64,000 bases of DNA from Magnetococcales bacterium (GCA_015660855.1 JACSDG010000001.1:1-64000), one strand, 5' to 3'. Positions 38,956-50,472 are shown, counted from the first letter of the stretch. Made by a program: numbers and translations. The notes: a model not told the origin generated them from the letters alone.

Positions 38956-41775
38956 TCAACCGGTGGTCCTTAGATTTTCCTCATCCCCTCCGGTACCGGC
39001 CAAAAAGGGTGCCGATGGTGTTGACAGGCTGCGTCCATCAATATTTTCTATGGCCTTGACCAGATGGGTTTTCAGAGCTTCGATCTTGCGACTGTTGAGT
39101 TTCAAGCCAAACATGTCCCGCAGATAGAAGACATCCACCGCCCGTTCCCCATAAGTGGAAATTTTAGCGGTGCGAATCTGCAACCCCTGACGTTCCACCT
39201 CTCGCGTGATGGTAAACAACAGCCCAACCCGATCCAGAGAGGTGATCTCCAAAATGGTAAAACCGTCGAAACTGTTATCCACCTCAATGGAGACCGGGAC
39301 CCGAAACGGGCTGGGGGAAACAAACGCGGGGACGGCGTTGGACAATAGAGCCTCGGGCCAGGTCTTTCCCTTGAGAACCGATAACAGCGTTTGCTCAATT
39401 TTATCGAGCCGATGTTTGCTTTCGATGGCTTTGCCCTGATTGTTTTGCAGGACAAAAGAGTCGAAAGCCATGCCATCCTTGGTGGTGGTGATACTGGCAG
39501 AAAGAATGTTGACCCCCTCGGCAGTGAGCGCACCGGAAATCCGTGCCATCAGACCGGGATGATCGGGGGTATGCAACAGCAATTCCGTCGTGTTGGTCGC
39601 CGGTGTCGTCCAGAACACCACGCCCATGGGTTCTTCGCGCAGTGAAGCAAACGCTCGGAAATGATCCACCAGGGTGCGCACATCGTATTGAATGAAATAA
39701 TCGGGGTAAAACCGATCAAAATGCCGATCCACCCCCGCCGCATCGTTTTCCGGAACCAGAAGTTTTCGGGCCTCTTCCCGCCGATTCTCGGCATGGCGGG
39801 TAATATCGCTGGTTTTGAAGGCTCCCCTCTCCAATGTTTCCAGGGCAAAATTGTACAATTGCATGAGCAATGTCGCTTTCCATGGTGTCCATACACCCGG
39901 CCCAACGGCCCGTATGTCGGCCATGGTCAACAGCAATAAAAGCTTGAGCCGTTGGGTATTTCCCATCTGCTCGGCAAACTGGGTAATGGTGGCAGGATCA
40001 CCCAAATCCCGACGCAGGGCGGTACGGGAGAATACCAAATGGTTTTCCACCAGCCAAGCCACGATTTCGATGTCATCCGCCGGCAAACCAAAGCGCAAAC
40101 ACACGTCTCTGGCGATGACCGCCCCCTCCTTGGTGTGATCGCCACCCCGACCTTTGGCAATGTCGTGGAAAAGAACGGCAAGAATCAGCAACCCCGGGTT
40201 GTCCAGTTCGGTAAATACTTTGGTTGCCTGGGGCAATTCGTCACGCAAGCGTCCCTCTTGAATCTGCCGGACGGCAGCCACCGCCAGGAGGGTGTGTTCA
40301 TCGACGGTGAACACATGAAACATGTCGTGCTGCGACTGCCACATGATACGGCCAAATTCGGGGAGATAACGACCCAACACCCCGATCTGGTTCATACGCC
40401 GCAACGTCCAGGCTACCGCTTGCCGACCGTTGAGAATCCGTAAAAAGAGTTGGGCCGCTTCGGGATTGCGTTGAAAATCCCGGTCAATCAGATCCATACG
40501 CCGACGGATCAGGCGTTCGGTATCGGGATGGATCGTTTTTAAATGACGTTGGGCAACGTCAAATATTTTCAGAAGCAACAGCGGATCGGCATCAATCAGG
40601 TCGGGCGAGCGTAACGCCACCTTGTCACCCAGCAATTGAAAACTTTCTTCCAGGCGGCGTTTGTTCCACCAGCGAAGTTTTAAATGTTCCTCCTGATATT
40701 TCCGCAGAAAAATTCTGGATAAATCGCCAACCTGCTGCGCCACCTGGTAATAGCGACGCATGAACTGCTCCACCCCCTGCCTGCCCGTTCGATCCCGATA
40801 GCCAAACTCTTTGGCAATTTCCATTTGGTGCGAAAAGGTCAATCGATCTTCGCGACGACCGGCGCGATAATGCAAAGCGTTGCGAATCCGCCGCAAAAAG
40901 GAAAGACTTCGGGTGAAAACCCGGTATTCCTGGGCCGTAATGATCTCCATCTCCACCAAATCTTTGACATGATCCACCTTGTAGCGATACTTGGAAATCC
41001 AGGCGAAAGTCTGAATATCACGCAATCCCCCTGGGTTTTCTTTGATATTGGGTTCAAGATAGAAGAAGGAGTTGCCGAATTTATCGTGCCGCTTGTTCTG
41101 CTCCAACAGTTTGGCACGCAAAAAGCTGTCGGGATCCTTGTCCAACACTTTCTTGAACAATTTTTTTTTGTAGGTGTCGAACAGTTCCCGATTGCCGGCC
41201 AAAAACCGGGATTCCAACATTGATGTACGAATTTCCAGATCTTGGCGTGCCTGTTGCACACAGTCCTCTATCTGGCGCACCGCATGACCAATATCCAAAC
41301 CCAGATCCCACAGACAGTAGAGCATGCGTTCAACCTGTTTTTCATGTTTAGAACGGCTGTCGTCGGGGAGAATGAAGAGCAGGTCGATGTCCGAGTAGGG
41401 TGCCAGTTCGCCCCTGCCGTAACCGCCTGTAGCCACCAGGGCAAGGTTTTCCGCCTCTGTACTGGGATGGGTGTGAATGATGCGGAAGATGCGTTTGAGT
41501 ACCACGTCGGTCAATGCGGAGTGGCCTTTGACGATAAATTCACCCGAAGCACCGTTGCGGTGAATGGCGTGCAGACGCTCCCTGCCTAGACGTATGGTCG
41601 CACGCAGAAAGTCAATTATTTGACGACGGGTATCTTCGGAAATGGCGGTCGCGACCGATGGTGGCAGCAGGGATTGGAGTTTGGATTCAAACTCGACGGA
41701 TTCCAAAAACTCGGAAACCGCAAATTCCTTCGGGATGACCGGAAGCTTTCTGTGGGAGGAAACGTGGCTGTCCAA
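38956..41775 (-). CDS. glnD: [Protein-PII] uridylyltransferase/uridylyl-removing enzyme
   Basis: 939 aa; NTase GGYGRGELAPYSDIDLLFI, ENPGGLRDIQTF, HD domain LFHDIAKGRGGDHTKEGAVIA, tandem ACT domains. Confidence 0.96.
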   Translation of the reverse strand: MDSHVSSHRKLPVIPKEFAVSEFLESVEFESKLQSLLPPSVATAISEDTRRQIIDFLRATIRLGRERLHAIHRNGASGEFIVKGHSALTDVVLKRIFRIIHTHPSTEAENLALVATGGYGRGELAPYSDIDLLFILPDDSRSKHEKQVERMLYCLWDLGLDIGHAVRQIEDCVQQARQDLEIRTSMLESRFLAGNRELFDTYKKKLFKKVLDKDPDSFLRAKLLEQNKRHDKFGNSFFYLEPNIKENPGGLRDIQTFAWISKYRYKVDHVKDLVEMEIITAQEYRVFTRSLSFLRRIRNALHYRAGRREDRLTFSHQMEIAKEFGYRDRTGRQGVEQFMRRYYQVAQQVGDLSRIFLRKYQEEHLKLRWWNKRRLEESFQLLGDKVALRSPDLIDADPLLLLKIFDVAQRHLKTIHPDTERLIRRRMDLIDRDFQRNPEAAQLFLRILNGRQAVAWTLRRMNQIGVLGRYLPEFGRIMWQSQHDMFHVFTVDEHTLLAVAAVRQIQEGRLRDELPQATKVFTELDNPGLLILAVLFHDIAKGRGGDHTKEGAVIARDVCLRFGLPADDIEIVAWLVENHLVFSRTALRRDLGDPATITQFAEQMGNTQRLKLLLLLTMADIRAVGPGVWTPWKATLLMQLYNFALETLERGAFKTSDITRHAENRREEARKLLVPENDAAGVDRHFDRFYPDYFIQYDVRTLVDHFRAFASLREEPMGVVFWTTPATNTTELLLHTPDHPGLMARISGALTAEGVNILSASITTTKDGMAFDSFVLQNNQGKAIESKHRLDKIEQTLLSVLKGKTWPEALLSNAVPAFVSPSPFRVPVSIEVDNSFDGFTILEITSLDRVGLLFTITREVERQGLQIRTAKISTYGERAVDVFYLRDMFGLKLNSRKIEALKTHLVKAIENIDGRSLSTPSAPFLAGTGGDEENLRTTG

Positions 41776-41850
41776 GACCTTTTCTCGACCTTGATGGGTG
41801 TTACAGGGAATGGTAAGTTCCGCTCGGCGGAAGCTTTCCCTGATGCGTAA

Positions 41851-42951
<1,101 letters not shown>

Positions 42952-42969
42952 CACCGGGGAGGTCATCCC

Positions 42970-43941
42970 TTGGATTTCTTTCTGGCCCTCATCAAAGAAC
43001 ACCGGCATTCCATCGTCGCCACAGCAACCCTCGTTGTCTCCCTGCTGTTGCTGCTGGCGGTTCGGCCTGGAAATCGTGACCCCGGATTCATCGAGGACGC
43101 CGCCCTTGATGTTGTCGGTGGCATCCAGGGGGTGGTTCAAAGCCCGGTAGGGGCCTACCGGGATTTTACCTCTCAATTTCGCCAATGGCAGAGCCTTCTT
43201 GAAGAAAACCGCCGGTTCAGCCAGGAGCTCAAGATATTACGCCCCCTGGGAACGCAGGTGGTGGAACTTGAGATGGAAAACCAACGTCTGCGCCGATTGT
43301 TGAAAATGCCGCTGCCGCCACAACTGCACAGCCTTGCCGCCAGGGTGGTGGGAGACACCTCCACCGCCTTCGCCAACGTGTTGTTGCTCGATGTCGGTCG
43401 AAACCAGGGATCCCGTGTCAACGCCTCCGTTCTGGTCCCCAAGGGGGTCGTCGGACGCGTGGTCCAGGTCGGAAACAATACCTCTTTGGTTCTTACCCTG
43501 CTGGATATCAATTCCCGTGTACCCGTCCTTGTTCAGCGCACCAGGACCAATGGAACCCTCGCCGGTTTCAATGGGCCAACCCTCACCATGGAAAACGTTT
43601 CCAAAGACGCCAAGACCCAAGATGTTCAACAAACCGATACTACGGGGATCATCGCCGGTTTCAACGGACAAAGCCTCAGCATGGACTATGTTTCCAAGGA
43701 TGCCAAAATCAAAGCGGGAGACACCATTCTGACTTCCGGCATGGCGGGAAGTTTTCCCAAAGGATTGCCAATCGGCATTGTCAAAGAGGTTTTGGAAGGG
43801 GATACCGGCCTGTTTCAACGAGTCATCATTCAACCCTCCGTGGATTTTGACCGGGTCGAAGAAGTTCGCCTGCTCATTCCCGGAAAACTTTCCACAACCG
43901 CCGACCTCCCCAAACAATCCGATACGATGGAAACACCGTGA
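42970..43941 (+). CDS. mreC: Rod shape-determining protein MreC (TTG start)
   Basis: 323 aa; N-terminal TM, coiled coil, LLLDVGRNQGSRVNASVLVPKGVVGRV, GDTILTSGMAGSFPKGLPIGIV; follows mreB. Confidence 0.95.
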   Translation: MDFFLALIKEHRHSIVATATLVVSLLLLLAVRPGNRDPGFIEDAALDVVGGIQGVVQSPVGAYRDFTSQFRQWQSLLEENRRFSQELKILRPLGTQVVELEMENQRLRRLLKMPLPPQLHSLAARVVGDTSTAFANVLLLDVGRNQGSRVNASVLVPKGVVGRVVQVGNNTSLVLTLLDINSRVPVLVQRTRTNGTLAGFNGPTLTMENVSKDAKTQDVQQTDTTGIIAGFNGQSLSMDYVSKDAKIKAGDTILTSGMAGSFPKGLPIGIVKEVLEGDTGLFQRVIIQPSVDFDRVEEVRLLIPGKLSTTADLPKQSDTMETP

Positions 43942-44432
43942 TTGCCTCCAGACCGATCACTCTGCTGCCGGGGATATCCATCCTCATCGCCCTGGCACTC
44001 CAGGAAACCGCCATCCCCGCCGCATCCTGGAATGTGTTGCGTCCCGACTTGGTCATTATCTGCCTGTTCTACTGGCGCATGTATCGCCCTGACCTGTGCG
44101 GTCCGCTGCTCGCCTTTGGTACCGGCCTGCTCCTGGATGTCATCTATACAACCCCAATGGGTCTGAACGCTTTTTCCAAAACAGTTCTGGTCCTGCTGAT
44201 CGGGCGTTATGGTAAAATCTTTCGCGCTTTGGACTTCATCATGCTGCTGCCCGTCATTGCCATTTTCGTCATGCTGGACGAAATGATACAAGGAATCTGG
44301 ATCATCATAACCAACGGCTTCGCCTTCCGTTGGGATATCCTGGCTGGTCGGCCTGTGGCAACCGTGGTCATCATGCCTTTGATGGTGCGTGCTCTCATCT
44401 TCCTTCATCGCTCCTGGCTGGAGGCCCGATGA
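43938..44432 (+). CDS. mreD: Rod shape-determining protein MreD
   Basis: 164 aa, multi-TM; between mreC and mrdA. Confidence 0.88.
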   Translation: MIASRPITLLPGISILIALALQETAIPAASWNVLRPDLVIICLFYWRMYRPDLCGPLLAFGTGLLLDVIYTTPMGLNAFSKTVLVLLIGRYGKIFRALDFIMLLPVIAIFVMLDEMIQGIWIIITNGFAFRWDILAGRPVATVVIMPLMVRALIFLHRSWLEAR

Positions 44433-44433
44433 C

Positions 44434-46254
44434 ATGCACTCCCTTGAAAACGAAAACGAAACTTTCAAGGTCGATGCCCGAAGACGCCTGGTCATCCTGG
44501 GGGGACTTTTTGCCGGCGGAGCCATGATCATTGGCGGACAGTTGTTCCACCTTCAGGTCATGAATGGTGGTGAGTACCGCAATCTGGCCGAAGACAACCG
44601 TATCAGCCTGCAACCCATACCGGCACTGCGCGGTCGAATCCTTGACCGGCACGGCCGTATTCTGGTGGAGAACAGTGCTGATTTCCAACTTTTTGTCATT
44701 CCTGAACTGGCAGGAGATATTAGGGCATTCATCAGACGCGTACAGCCCTATCTGGACCTGTCCTCCGACAAGATCGAAAAGGTTTTGCGGCAGGCACAAC
44801 GACAACGAGGTTTTTTACCTTTGATGGTTCTGTCGCGTTTGACCTGGCCCCAGGTCAACTGGATTGAATCCAGAATCCATACCCTTCCCGGGGCCTCCAT
44901 TCAGGTCCAGACCACCCGCAGTTATCCCAGTGGCAATGTCGCTGCCCATCTTTTGGGTTATCTGGGTGAAGTCAACAGCAAGGACATTTTGCAATATCCC
45001 TCCATCCATTTCCGTTCCGGGGACATTGTTGGCAAAACCGGGATGGAAAGAATGTTTGAACTGGAACTTCGCGGCAAAGAGGGTTTTCGGGAAATGGAGG
45101 TCAATGCCGTTGGTCGGCATATCCGCGAACTCAAACGCCAGCCCGCCCACCCTGGTCCCGATCTCAGGCTGACCATTGATGCCGATCTCCAAGCCGAGGC
45201 GGAACTTGCCTTGGCTGGCCAATCGGGTTCGACGGTGTGCCTGAATCCCAACAATGGTGAAGTATTGGCCATGGTCAGCCAGCCCGCTTATGACCCCAAT
45301 CAGTTTATTCGCGGTTTTTCCAGCGACGAGTGGAAGATCCTGGTGACCGATCCCAAACGCCCCCTGATCAACAAAGCCATCCAAGGCCAATATCCGCCAG
45401 GGTCCACATTTAAAATGGTCGTTGCCCTGGCCGGCTTGCGGGAAGGAAAAATCAATGCCTCGACACGCCATTCCTGTGGTGGCAGCGTCACTCGGGAAAA
45501 CCATACCTTCTATTGCTGGAAAAGCCATGGTCATGGACAAATGGATCTCGTTACCGCCATTGAACAATCGTGCGATGTTTTTTTCTACAAGGTTTCCGAA
45601 ACACTGGGTATTGATGCCATTGCCCGACAAGCCAAAAGGATGGGATTGGGTGAGATCAGCAATATTGGACTCGAAGGAGAACGTCCAGGACTTATTCCTT
45701 CAAAGGCGTGGAAAAAAGCAGCGTTAGGTCAGCCTTGGTATCCTGGTGAAACGTTGATTTCCGCCATTGGTCAGGGAGCGGTTCTGGCCACTCCCTTGCA
45801 GTTGGCCGTCATGGTCGGAAGCATTGCCAATGGTGGCCATATTTTCCGACCAACGTTCGTACCCACCCCAAAAAACGTGCAACCCAAACCGGCCTTCTCC
45901 CATCCGATCAACCCCACCCACTTGGCTATGGTTCGCAAAGGGATGATCGCCGTACTCCACGGCAAGGGAGGTACGGCACGGCAGTTCAAACCGGAAAGCG
46001 TCATGGCGGCAGGAAAAACCGGAACCTCCCAGGTAGTCAAACACAAACGGGAGAAATCCGGCAAATTGATCAAGGAAGACAATGCGCGTTTCAAAGATCA
46101 CGCCCTTTTTGTATGCTATGCCCCGGTGGAGAACCCCCTCATCGCCCTATCGGTGGTTGTGGAACACGGGGGTCACGGCAGTACTGCTGCCGCACCCATC
46201 GCAAAAAGAATTGTCGATTTTTATTTCAACAAATACGGAATTCCCGGCGCATGA
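44434..46254 (+). CDS. mrdA: Penicillin-binding protein 2
   Basis: VGKTGMERMFELELRGKEGFREMEVNAVG, PPGSTFKMVVALAGL (SxxK), AAGKTGTSQVV (KTG). Start at 44434 preferred over ORF-track 44389. Confidence 0.95.
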   Translation: MHSLENENETFKVDARRRLVILGGLFAGGAMIIGGQLFHLQVMNGGEYRNLAEDNRISLQPIPALRGRILDRHGRILVENSADFQLFVIPELAGDIRAFIRRVQPYLDLSSDKIEKVLRQAQRQRGFLPLMVLSRLTWPQVNWIESRIHTLPGASIQVQTTRSYPSGNVAAHLLGYLGEVNSKDILQYPSIHFRSGDIVGKTGMERMFELELRGKEGFREMEVNAVGRHIRELKRQPAHPGPDLRLTIDADLQAEAELALAGQSGSTVCLNPNNGEVLAMVSQPAYDPNQFIRGFSSDEWKILVTDPKRPLINKAIQGQYPPGSTFKMVVALAGLREGKINASTRHSCGGSVTRENHTFYCWKSHGHGQMDLVTAIEQSCDVFFYKVSETLGIDAIARQAKRMGLGEISNIGLEGERPGLIPSKAWKKAALGQPWYPGETLISAIGQGAVLATPLQLAVMVGSIANGGHIFRPTFVPTPKNVQPKPAFSHPINPTHLAMVRKGMIAVLHGKGGTARQFKPESVMAAGKTGTSQVVKHKREKSGKLIKEDNARFKDHALFVCYAPVENPLIALSVVVEHGGHGSTAAAPIAKRIVDFYFNKYGIPGA

Positions 46255-47408
46255 GCCTCAACTCCGATGAAAAGAACATCCGTTTCCTTGGTGAAAGCCG
46301 CGTTGGCTGGCGTGATCGTTTTTCCCGGTTTCCCACCAGCCTGCTGGTCTTGCTGACGATCCTGTCCCTGGGTGGTTTTGTGGTTCTTTATTCGGCCGTT
46401 GGCGGGGGGGAAAACCTGGACTATGTCTGGCGCCAGGGGGCACGCTTTGGTGTCGGACTGGTCTTGATGCTGGTCATCGCCATGTCGGGCAGTGAGAAGG
46501 TTTATCGCCGCTACGCCTACCTCTTTTATGGCATCTCCCTGGCCTTGCTCATTGTTGTTTTCCTGACCGGCACCATCGGTATGGGAGCACGTCGCTGGCT
46601 GGTCATTGGTTTTCTCAACCTGCAACCTTCGGAGCTGATGAAAGTGACACTGGTCCTGGCACTGGCCCGATATTTTCATGACCGTTCCATTTCCATGCGC
46701 CTGGGGGTTGCCGATTTGATCATTCCCCTCCTGATGATTCTTCTGCCGACGGCACTTATCGTCAAACAGCCCGATTTAGGCACCTCCATCCTTTTGTCGG
46801 GGGTGGGCATGGCGGTCATCGTCGCCGCCGGGCTGGAATGGAAAATTTTCATTGCCGTCATCTGCCTTGTCGGTGCTTCCCTGCCCCTGGGTTGGAATCT
46901 GATGCACGATTATCAACGCCGGCGCATCCTCACCCTGTTTTCCCCGGAAAAGGATCCCCTGGGGGCGGGTTATCACATCATCCAGTCCAAAATCGCCGTC
47001 GGTTCCGGCGGCATCTTTGGCAAAGGATTCATGGCGGGGAGTCAGAGTCAACTCAACTTTTTACCGGAACGACACACCGACTTCATCTTTTCGGTCCTCG
47101 CTGAAGAATGGGGCTTCGTAGGGGGGCTGCTTCTGCTCTCCCTGTATTGTATGATCGTCTTGCGTGCCCTGATCATCGCCTCCATGGCTTCCGACCGCTT
47201 CGGACTTTTAACCGTTGTCGGGTTGACGGCCTTGTTTTCCTTTCAGGTACTGGTCAATATGGGAATGGTCATCGGCCTGCTTCCCGTGGTCGGTATTCCG
47301 TTGCCCATGATCAGTTATGGCGGGAGTTCCATGTTGACGTTGATGATCGCCATGGGTTTGATGATCCACGTCAGCATCCACTCCAAACAACACGGTCGCA
47401 CCATTTAG
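46251..47408 (+). CDS. rodA: Peptidoglycan glycosyltransferase RodA
   Basis: Multi-TM SEDS protein; GARRWLVIGFLNLQPSELMKV, LPERHTDFIFSVLAEEWGFVGG; ATG at 46251 overlaps the mrdA stop. Confidence 0.95.
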   Translation: MSLNSDEKNIRFLGESRVGWRDRFSRFPTSLLVLLTILSLGGFVVLYSAVGGGENLDYVWRQGARFGVGLVLMLVIAMSGSEKVYRRYAYLFYGISLALLIVVFLTGTIGMGARRWLVIGFLNLQPSELMKVTLVLALARYFHDRSISMRLGVADLIIPLLMILLPTALIVKQPDLGTSILLSGVGMAVIVAAGLEWKIFIAVICLVGASLPLGWNLMHDYQRRRILTLFSPEKDPLGAGYHIIQSKIAVGSGGIFGKGFMAGSQSQLNFLPERHTDFIFSVLAEEWGFVGGLLLLSLYCMIVLRALIIASMASDRFGLLTVVGLTALFSFQVLVNMGMVIGLLPVVGIPLPMISYGGSSMLTLMIAMGLMIHVSIHSKQHGRTI

Positions 47409-47432
47409 TGCCGACAGCAAAGGAGTTGCTCA

Positions 47433-48377
47433 ATGAAACTCTCCGAAATAGCGCAAACCCTGAATCTGGAACTCCTGGGGGCCGATGTTGAAATACACAA
47501 GGTTGTACCAGTGGAACAGGCCGCCGCCGGAGATCTGTCCTTTGTCATCGATACCCAATGGCTGGAAAAAGCCCCGCTCCATTCCGTCCTGATTGTGCCC
47601 GAAAACCTAGCATCTCTTATTCAGGGCCGATCTGGCCTCAAAAGCAACCATCCCCACCTGGACGCGGCACGCGCCGCCATCCTCCTGGGGATGACCCCTT
47701 TTGCCGCAGAACCTGGCATTCACCCTCAAGCCATCGTTCATCCCGGTGCCCGACTGGGGGTCGGAGTCTCTGTGGGGCCTGGGGCGATGATTAGTGATCG
47801 AGTCACCATCGGACAGAACAGTGCCATCCACGCAGGAGCCGTCATCCTCCCTGGAACGGTGATCGGGGAACGTTGCGTCATCCAGGCCAATGCCGTCGTC
47901 GGTGCCGATGGTTATGGTTATGAATTGGTCCAGGGCCGTCACGTCAAAATTCCCCATTTTGGGGGGGTTACCATTGGCAACGATGTGGAAATCGGGGCCT
48001 GCACCACCATCGACCGTGCCCGATTCGGTGCCACCACCATTGGCGACGGTACCAAAATCGACAACCAGGTTCAGATTGCTCACAATTGCCAAATTGGCAA
48101 AGGGTGTCTCATCGTCGGTCAGGTGGGACTGTCGGGATCGTGTCAAATCAAGGATTATGTCGTTATCGCCGGTCAGGCGGGGGTTATCCCCCATGTGACC
48201 ATTGGCGAAAGGGCACGCATCGCCGCCGGTACCGGTGTCGCGGAGGATGTCCCCGCCGGGGCCACATGGTCGGGATGGTGGGGGCAAAACCACCGTGACA
48301 CCAAAATTCAGGTTGTCATGATGCGGAAACTTCCGGAAATCATGAAAAAAATGCGCTCTTTCATGGAAAAAACCTGA
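47433..48377 (+). CDS. lpxD: UDP-3-O-acylglucosamine N-acyltransferase
   Basis: 314 aa; left-handed beta-helix hexapeptides, VGADGYGYELVQGRHVKIPHFGGVTIGNDVEIGACTTIDRARFGATTIGDGTKIDNQVQIAHN. Confidence 0.95.
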   Translation: MKLSEIAQTLNLELLGADVEIHKVVPVEQAAAGDLSFVIDTQWLEKAPLHSVLIVPENLASLIQGRSGLKSNHPHLDAARAAILLGMTPFAAEPGIHPQAIVHPGARLGVGVSVGPGAMISDRVTIGQNSAIHAGAVILPGTVIGERCVIQANAVVGADGYGYELVQGRHVKIPHFGGVTIGNDVEIGACTTIDRARFGATTIGDGTKIDNQVQIAHNCQIGKGCLIVGQVGLSGSCQIKDYVVIAGQAGVIPHVTIGERARIAAGTGVAEDVPAGATWSGWWGQNHRDTKIQVVMMRKLPEIMKKMRSFMEKT

Positions 48378-48387
48378 CGCAGACACC

Positions 48388-49032
48388 ATGTCGCCCCTTC
48401 ACCCGATTTTTCTCAACATACTGGGGCGAACCCCTGAATCGGGGAAGGTCAAGACCAGGCTGATTCCCTTGCTGGGGGCCGAGGGGGCTACCAAGGCCCA
48501 TGAATCTCTTCTGACCCATGTGGTTCACACCGGCCTGACCTGGTGTCTTGGTGCTGGCAACCGCAATATATTGCTATGGTGTACTCCTGACACCCGGCAT
48601 CCTTTCTTTGACGGTCTCCTCCCCCACAATCAACGCCGCCTGCAACCGGACGGAGATTTGGGGGTGCGGCTGAACCATATCGCCGTCAGCCAACTTGTCA
48701 ACAACCAGCACGTCATCCTTTTGGGTGGGGATGCCGCTTCGATAACGGTAAAAATTCTCGATCAAACACAGGCCGCCCTCCGTCACCACGATGCAATCAT
48801 GGCTCCCACGGAAGACGGCGGTTATGCCTTGCTTGCCCTGTCCCGTTATCATGCCGGACTATTTCAAAAAATCTCCTGGGGAACGGCGTCTGTGGCAGAG
48901 GAAACCAGAAAATTTTTTTCCGCCATGGGTTGGCAATGGAAAGAACTCCCCATGCAGTGGGACGTTGACCGCCCGCAAGATTGGCAACGCTTTGAAAAAC
49001 TGCGACTAAAGCATCCCAGTCGTAGACTGTGA
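48388..49032 (+). CDS. DUF2064 / TIGR04282-type glycosyltransferase
   Basis: ILGRTPESGKVKTRLIPLLGAEGA, LLGGDAASI, PTEDGGYALLALS. Confidence 0.82.
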   Translation: MSPLHPIFLNILGRTPESGKVKTRLIPLLGAEGATKAHESLLTHVVHTGLTWCLGAGNRNILLWCTPDTRHPFFDGLLPHNQRRLQPDGDLGVRLNHIAVSQLVNNQHVILLGGDAASITVKILDQTQAALRHHDAIMAPTEDGGYALLALSRYHAGLFQKISWGTASVAEETRKFFSAMGWQWKELPMQWDVDRPQDWQRFEKLRLKHPSRRL

Positions 49033-49069
49033 ACAGGACTCCCCACTTGCAAGCCTGGAGGTAAACACG

Positions 49070-49309
49070 ATGACCCAATTTTCCCCCACCATTCGCGTAT
49101 GGGATCTGCCCACCCGCATTTTCCACTGGAATGAAGCCCTTTTTTTCATGATGGCCACCTTGGTCGGAATTCACTTGGCTGGCGTTGTTGTTGAATCCGT
49201 GCTCCACCGGGAAAATTTGGTAGCCGTCATGTTTCACGGTCGCAAAAGAGTTGAAAATTCCAAGGTTGTTCCAGACTCGGTTCCCGCACGCCCCCCGATT
49301 TCCCCCTGA
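49070..49309 (+). pseudogene. Internally deleted b-type cytochrome (cytochrome b561-like) remnant
   Basis: 79 aa: N-terminal IRVWDLPTRIFHW joined directly to C-terminal EALFFMMATLVGIHLAGVVVESVLHRENLVAVMFHGRKR; the middle helices are missing. Confidence 0.7.
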
Positions 49310-49340
49310 TGCTTCTTCTGGAATCGCAGATTACAATCGG

Positions 49341-50402
49341 TCAAACCGATACTGACGGCCCGCCACGATGGACCCAACGATGGATGCGATTGATGATGCG
49401 TTTTTGCTCCTGATCGTTCAGACTCGCATACAGAGGCAAGGCCAACCCGTGACGCGCAAAACGCCGTTGCCAGGTCATGTGTTCAACCTCTGGAGACGAA
49501 AAATACCCCGTCGACTCTGCCAGGATTCCCCCCTTGCGCAAAAAATGACACAACCCATCCCGCTGGGATTCCTCATCAAACCACAGGTAAAACCCATGCC
49601 ACCATCGCGGTGTAACCGAAGGCATGCCGAACATCCCCCCCGTTCGTATGGCGAGATACCTGGAAGCCAGTGATGAACGCCGCGCCAACAGAGGCTCCAT
49701 TTGTCTAAATTGCGACATCCCCAAAGCCGCCATCAATGCCGAAGGTGGATGACGTCGTGCCTGAAGCTGGGCAGCCATTGAAGCATCGCGGCACAGAATC
49801 AATGCCGCATTTCCTCCTTGAATCATGGCGTTGCCATCCAAAACCATCAATTGCACCGCACCATACCCCGTTCCCGGCAGTGGTGCCGGCATGGAGGACA
49901 GATCTTCCAACACTGTCCCCGGCCCGTCAGGGGCTGAAACCGGAATTCCCTGGAAATGATCGACAAACACTCCCGAGAAACCGCCATCTCTGGAAATGGA
50001 AAGGGGATAGGTTGGCTCTACATCATGGAAAACCACCCGAATCCATGCAGCGGCAAAGCCCTCGCGCCAGGCAGGATGCATCCCGGACCCTGCTGCGATG
50101 CGCGCACCGTCCCGCCAGCCGAGGACATCCTTGAGGGCCAGGATTGCATCCACAGGATCGTCAAAAAGGATGGCCCTGCGGTTCCACAATTCAGACCAGG
50201 CCAATTGCCACTGCGACACCAATTCGTCGTTCCTGAATGGCGATAAGGACAGTTGACCTGCTACCGCATCCAGGTCCAGCCGGGTCAGGTCAGGCCGCAT
50301 CAGGGGTATGGTTGTTTTTTTGCGCATCGATTGCGTCCCTGCGGGCTTGTCAGCCCATCTGTTTTCCTCTGTCTGCTGGAACCATTTTTCCTCTCCTGGC
50401 AA
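49341..50402 (-). CDS. DegT/DnrJ/EryC1-like protein lacking the PLP lysine (start may be at 50327)
   Basis: Fold-type-I-like VLEDLSSMPAPLPGTGYGAVQLMVLDGNAMIQGGNAALILCRD ... ALGMSQFRQMEPLLARRSSLASRY. Confidence 0.55.
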   Translation of the reverse strand: MPGEEKWFQQTEENRWADKPAGTQSMRKKTTIPLMRPDLTRLDLDAVAGQLSLSPFRNDELVSQWQLAWSELWNRRAILFDDPVDAILALKDVLGWRDGARIAAGSGMHPAWREGFAAAWIRVVFHDVEPTYPLSISRDGGFSGVFVDHFQGIPVSAPDGPGTVLEDLSSMPAPLPGTGYGAVQLMVLDGNAMIQGGNAALILCRDASMAAQLQARRHPPSALMAALGMSQFRQMEPLLARRSSLASRYLAIRTGGMFGMPSVTPRWWHGFYLWFDEESQRDGLCHFLRKGGILAESTGYFSSPEVEHMTWQRRFARHGLALPLYASLNDQEQKRIINRIHRWVHRGGPSVSV

Positions 50403-50472
50403 GGGTAAAAATCCGACTTTTTATGGAAAATGGTGATGACAACCGGTCGATGGCGAGAGTATAATCAGATCC

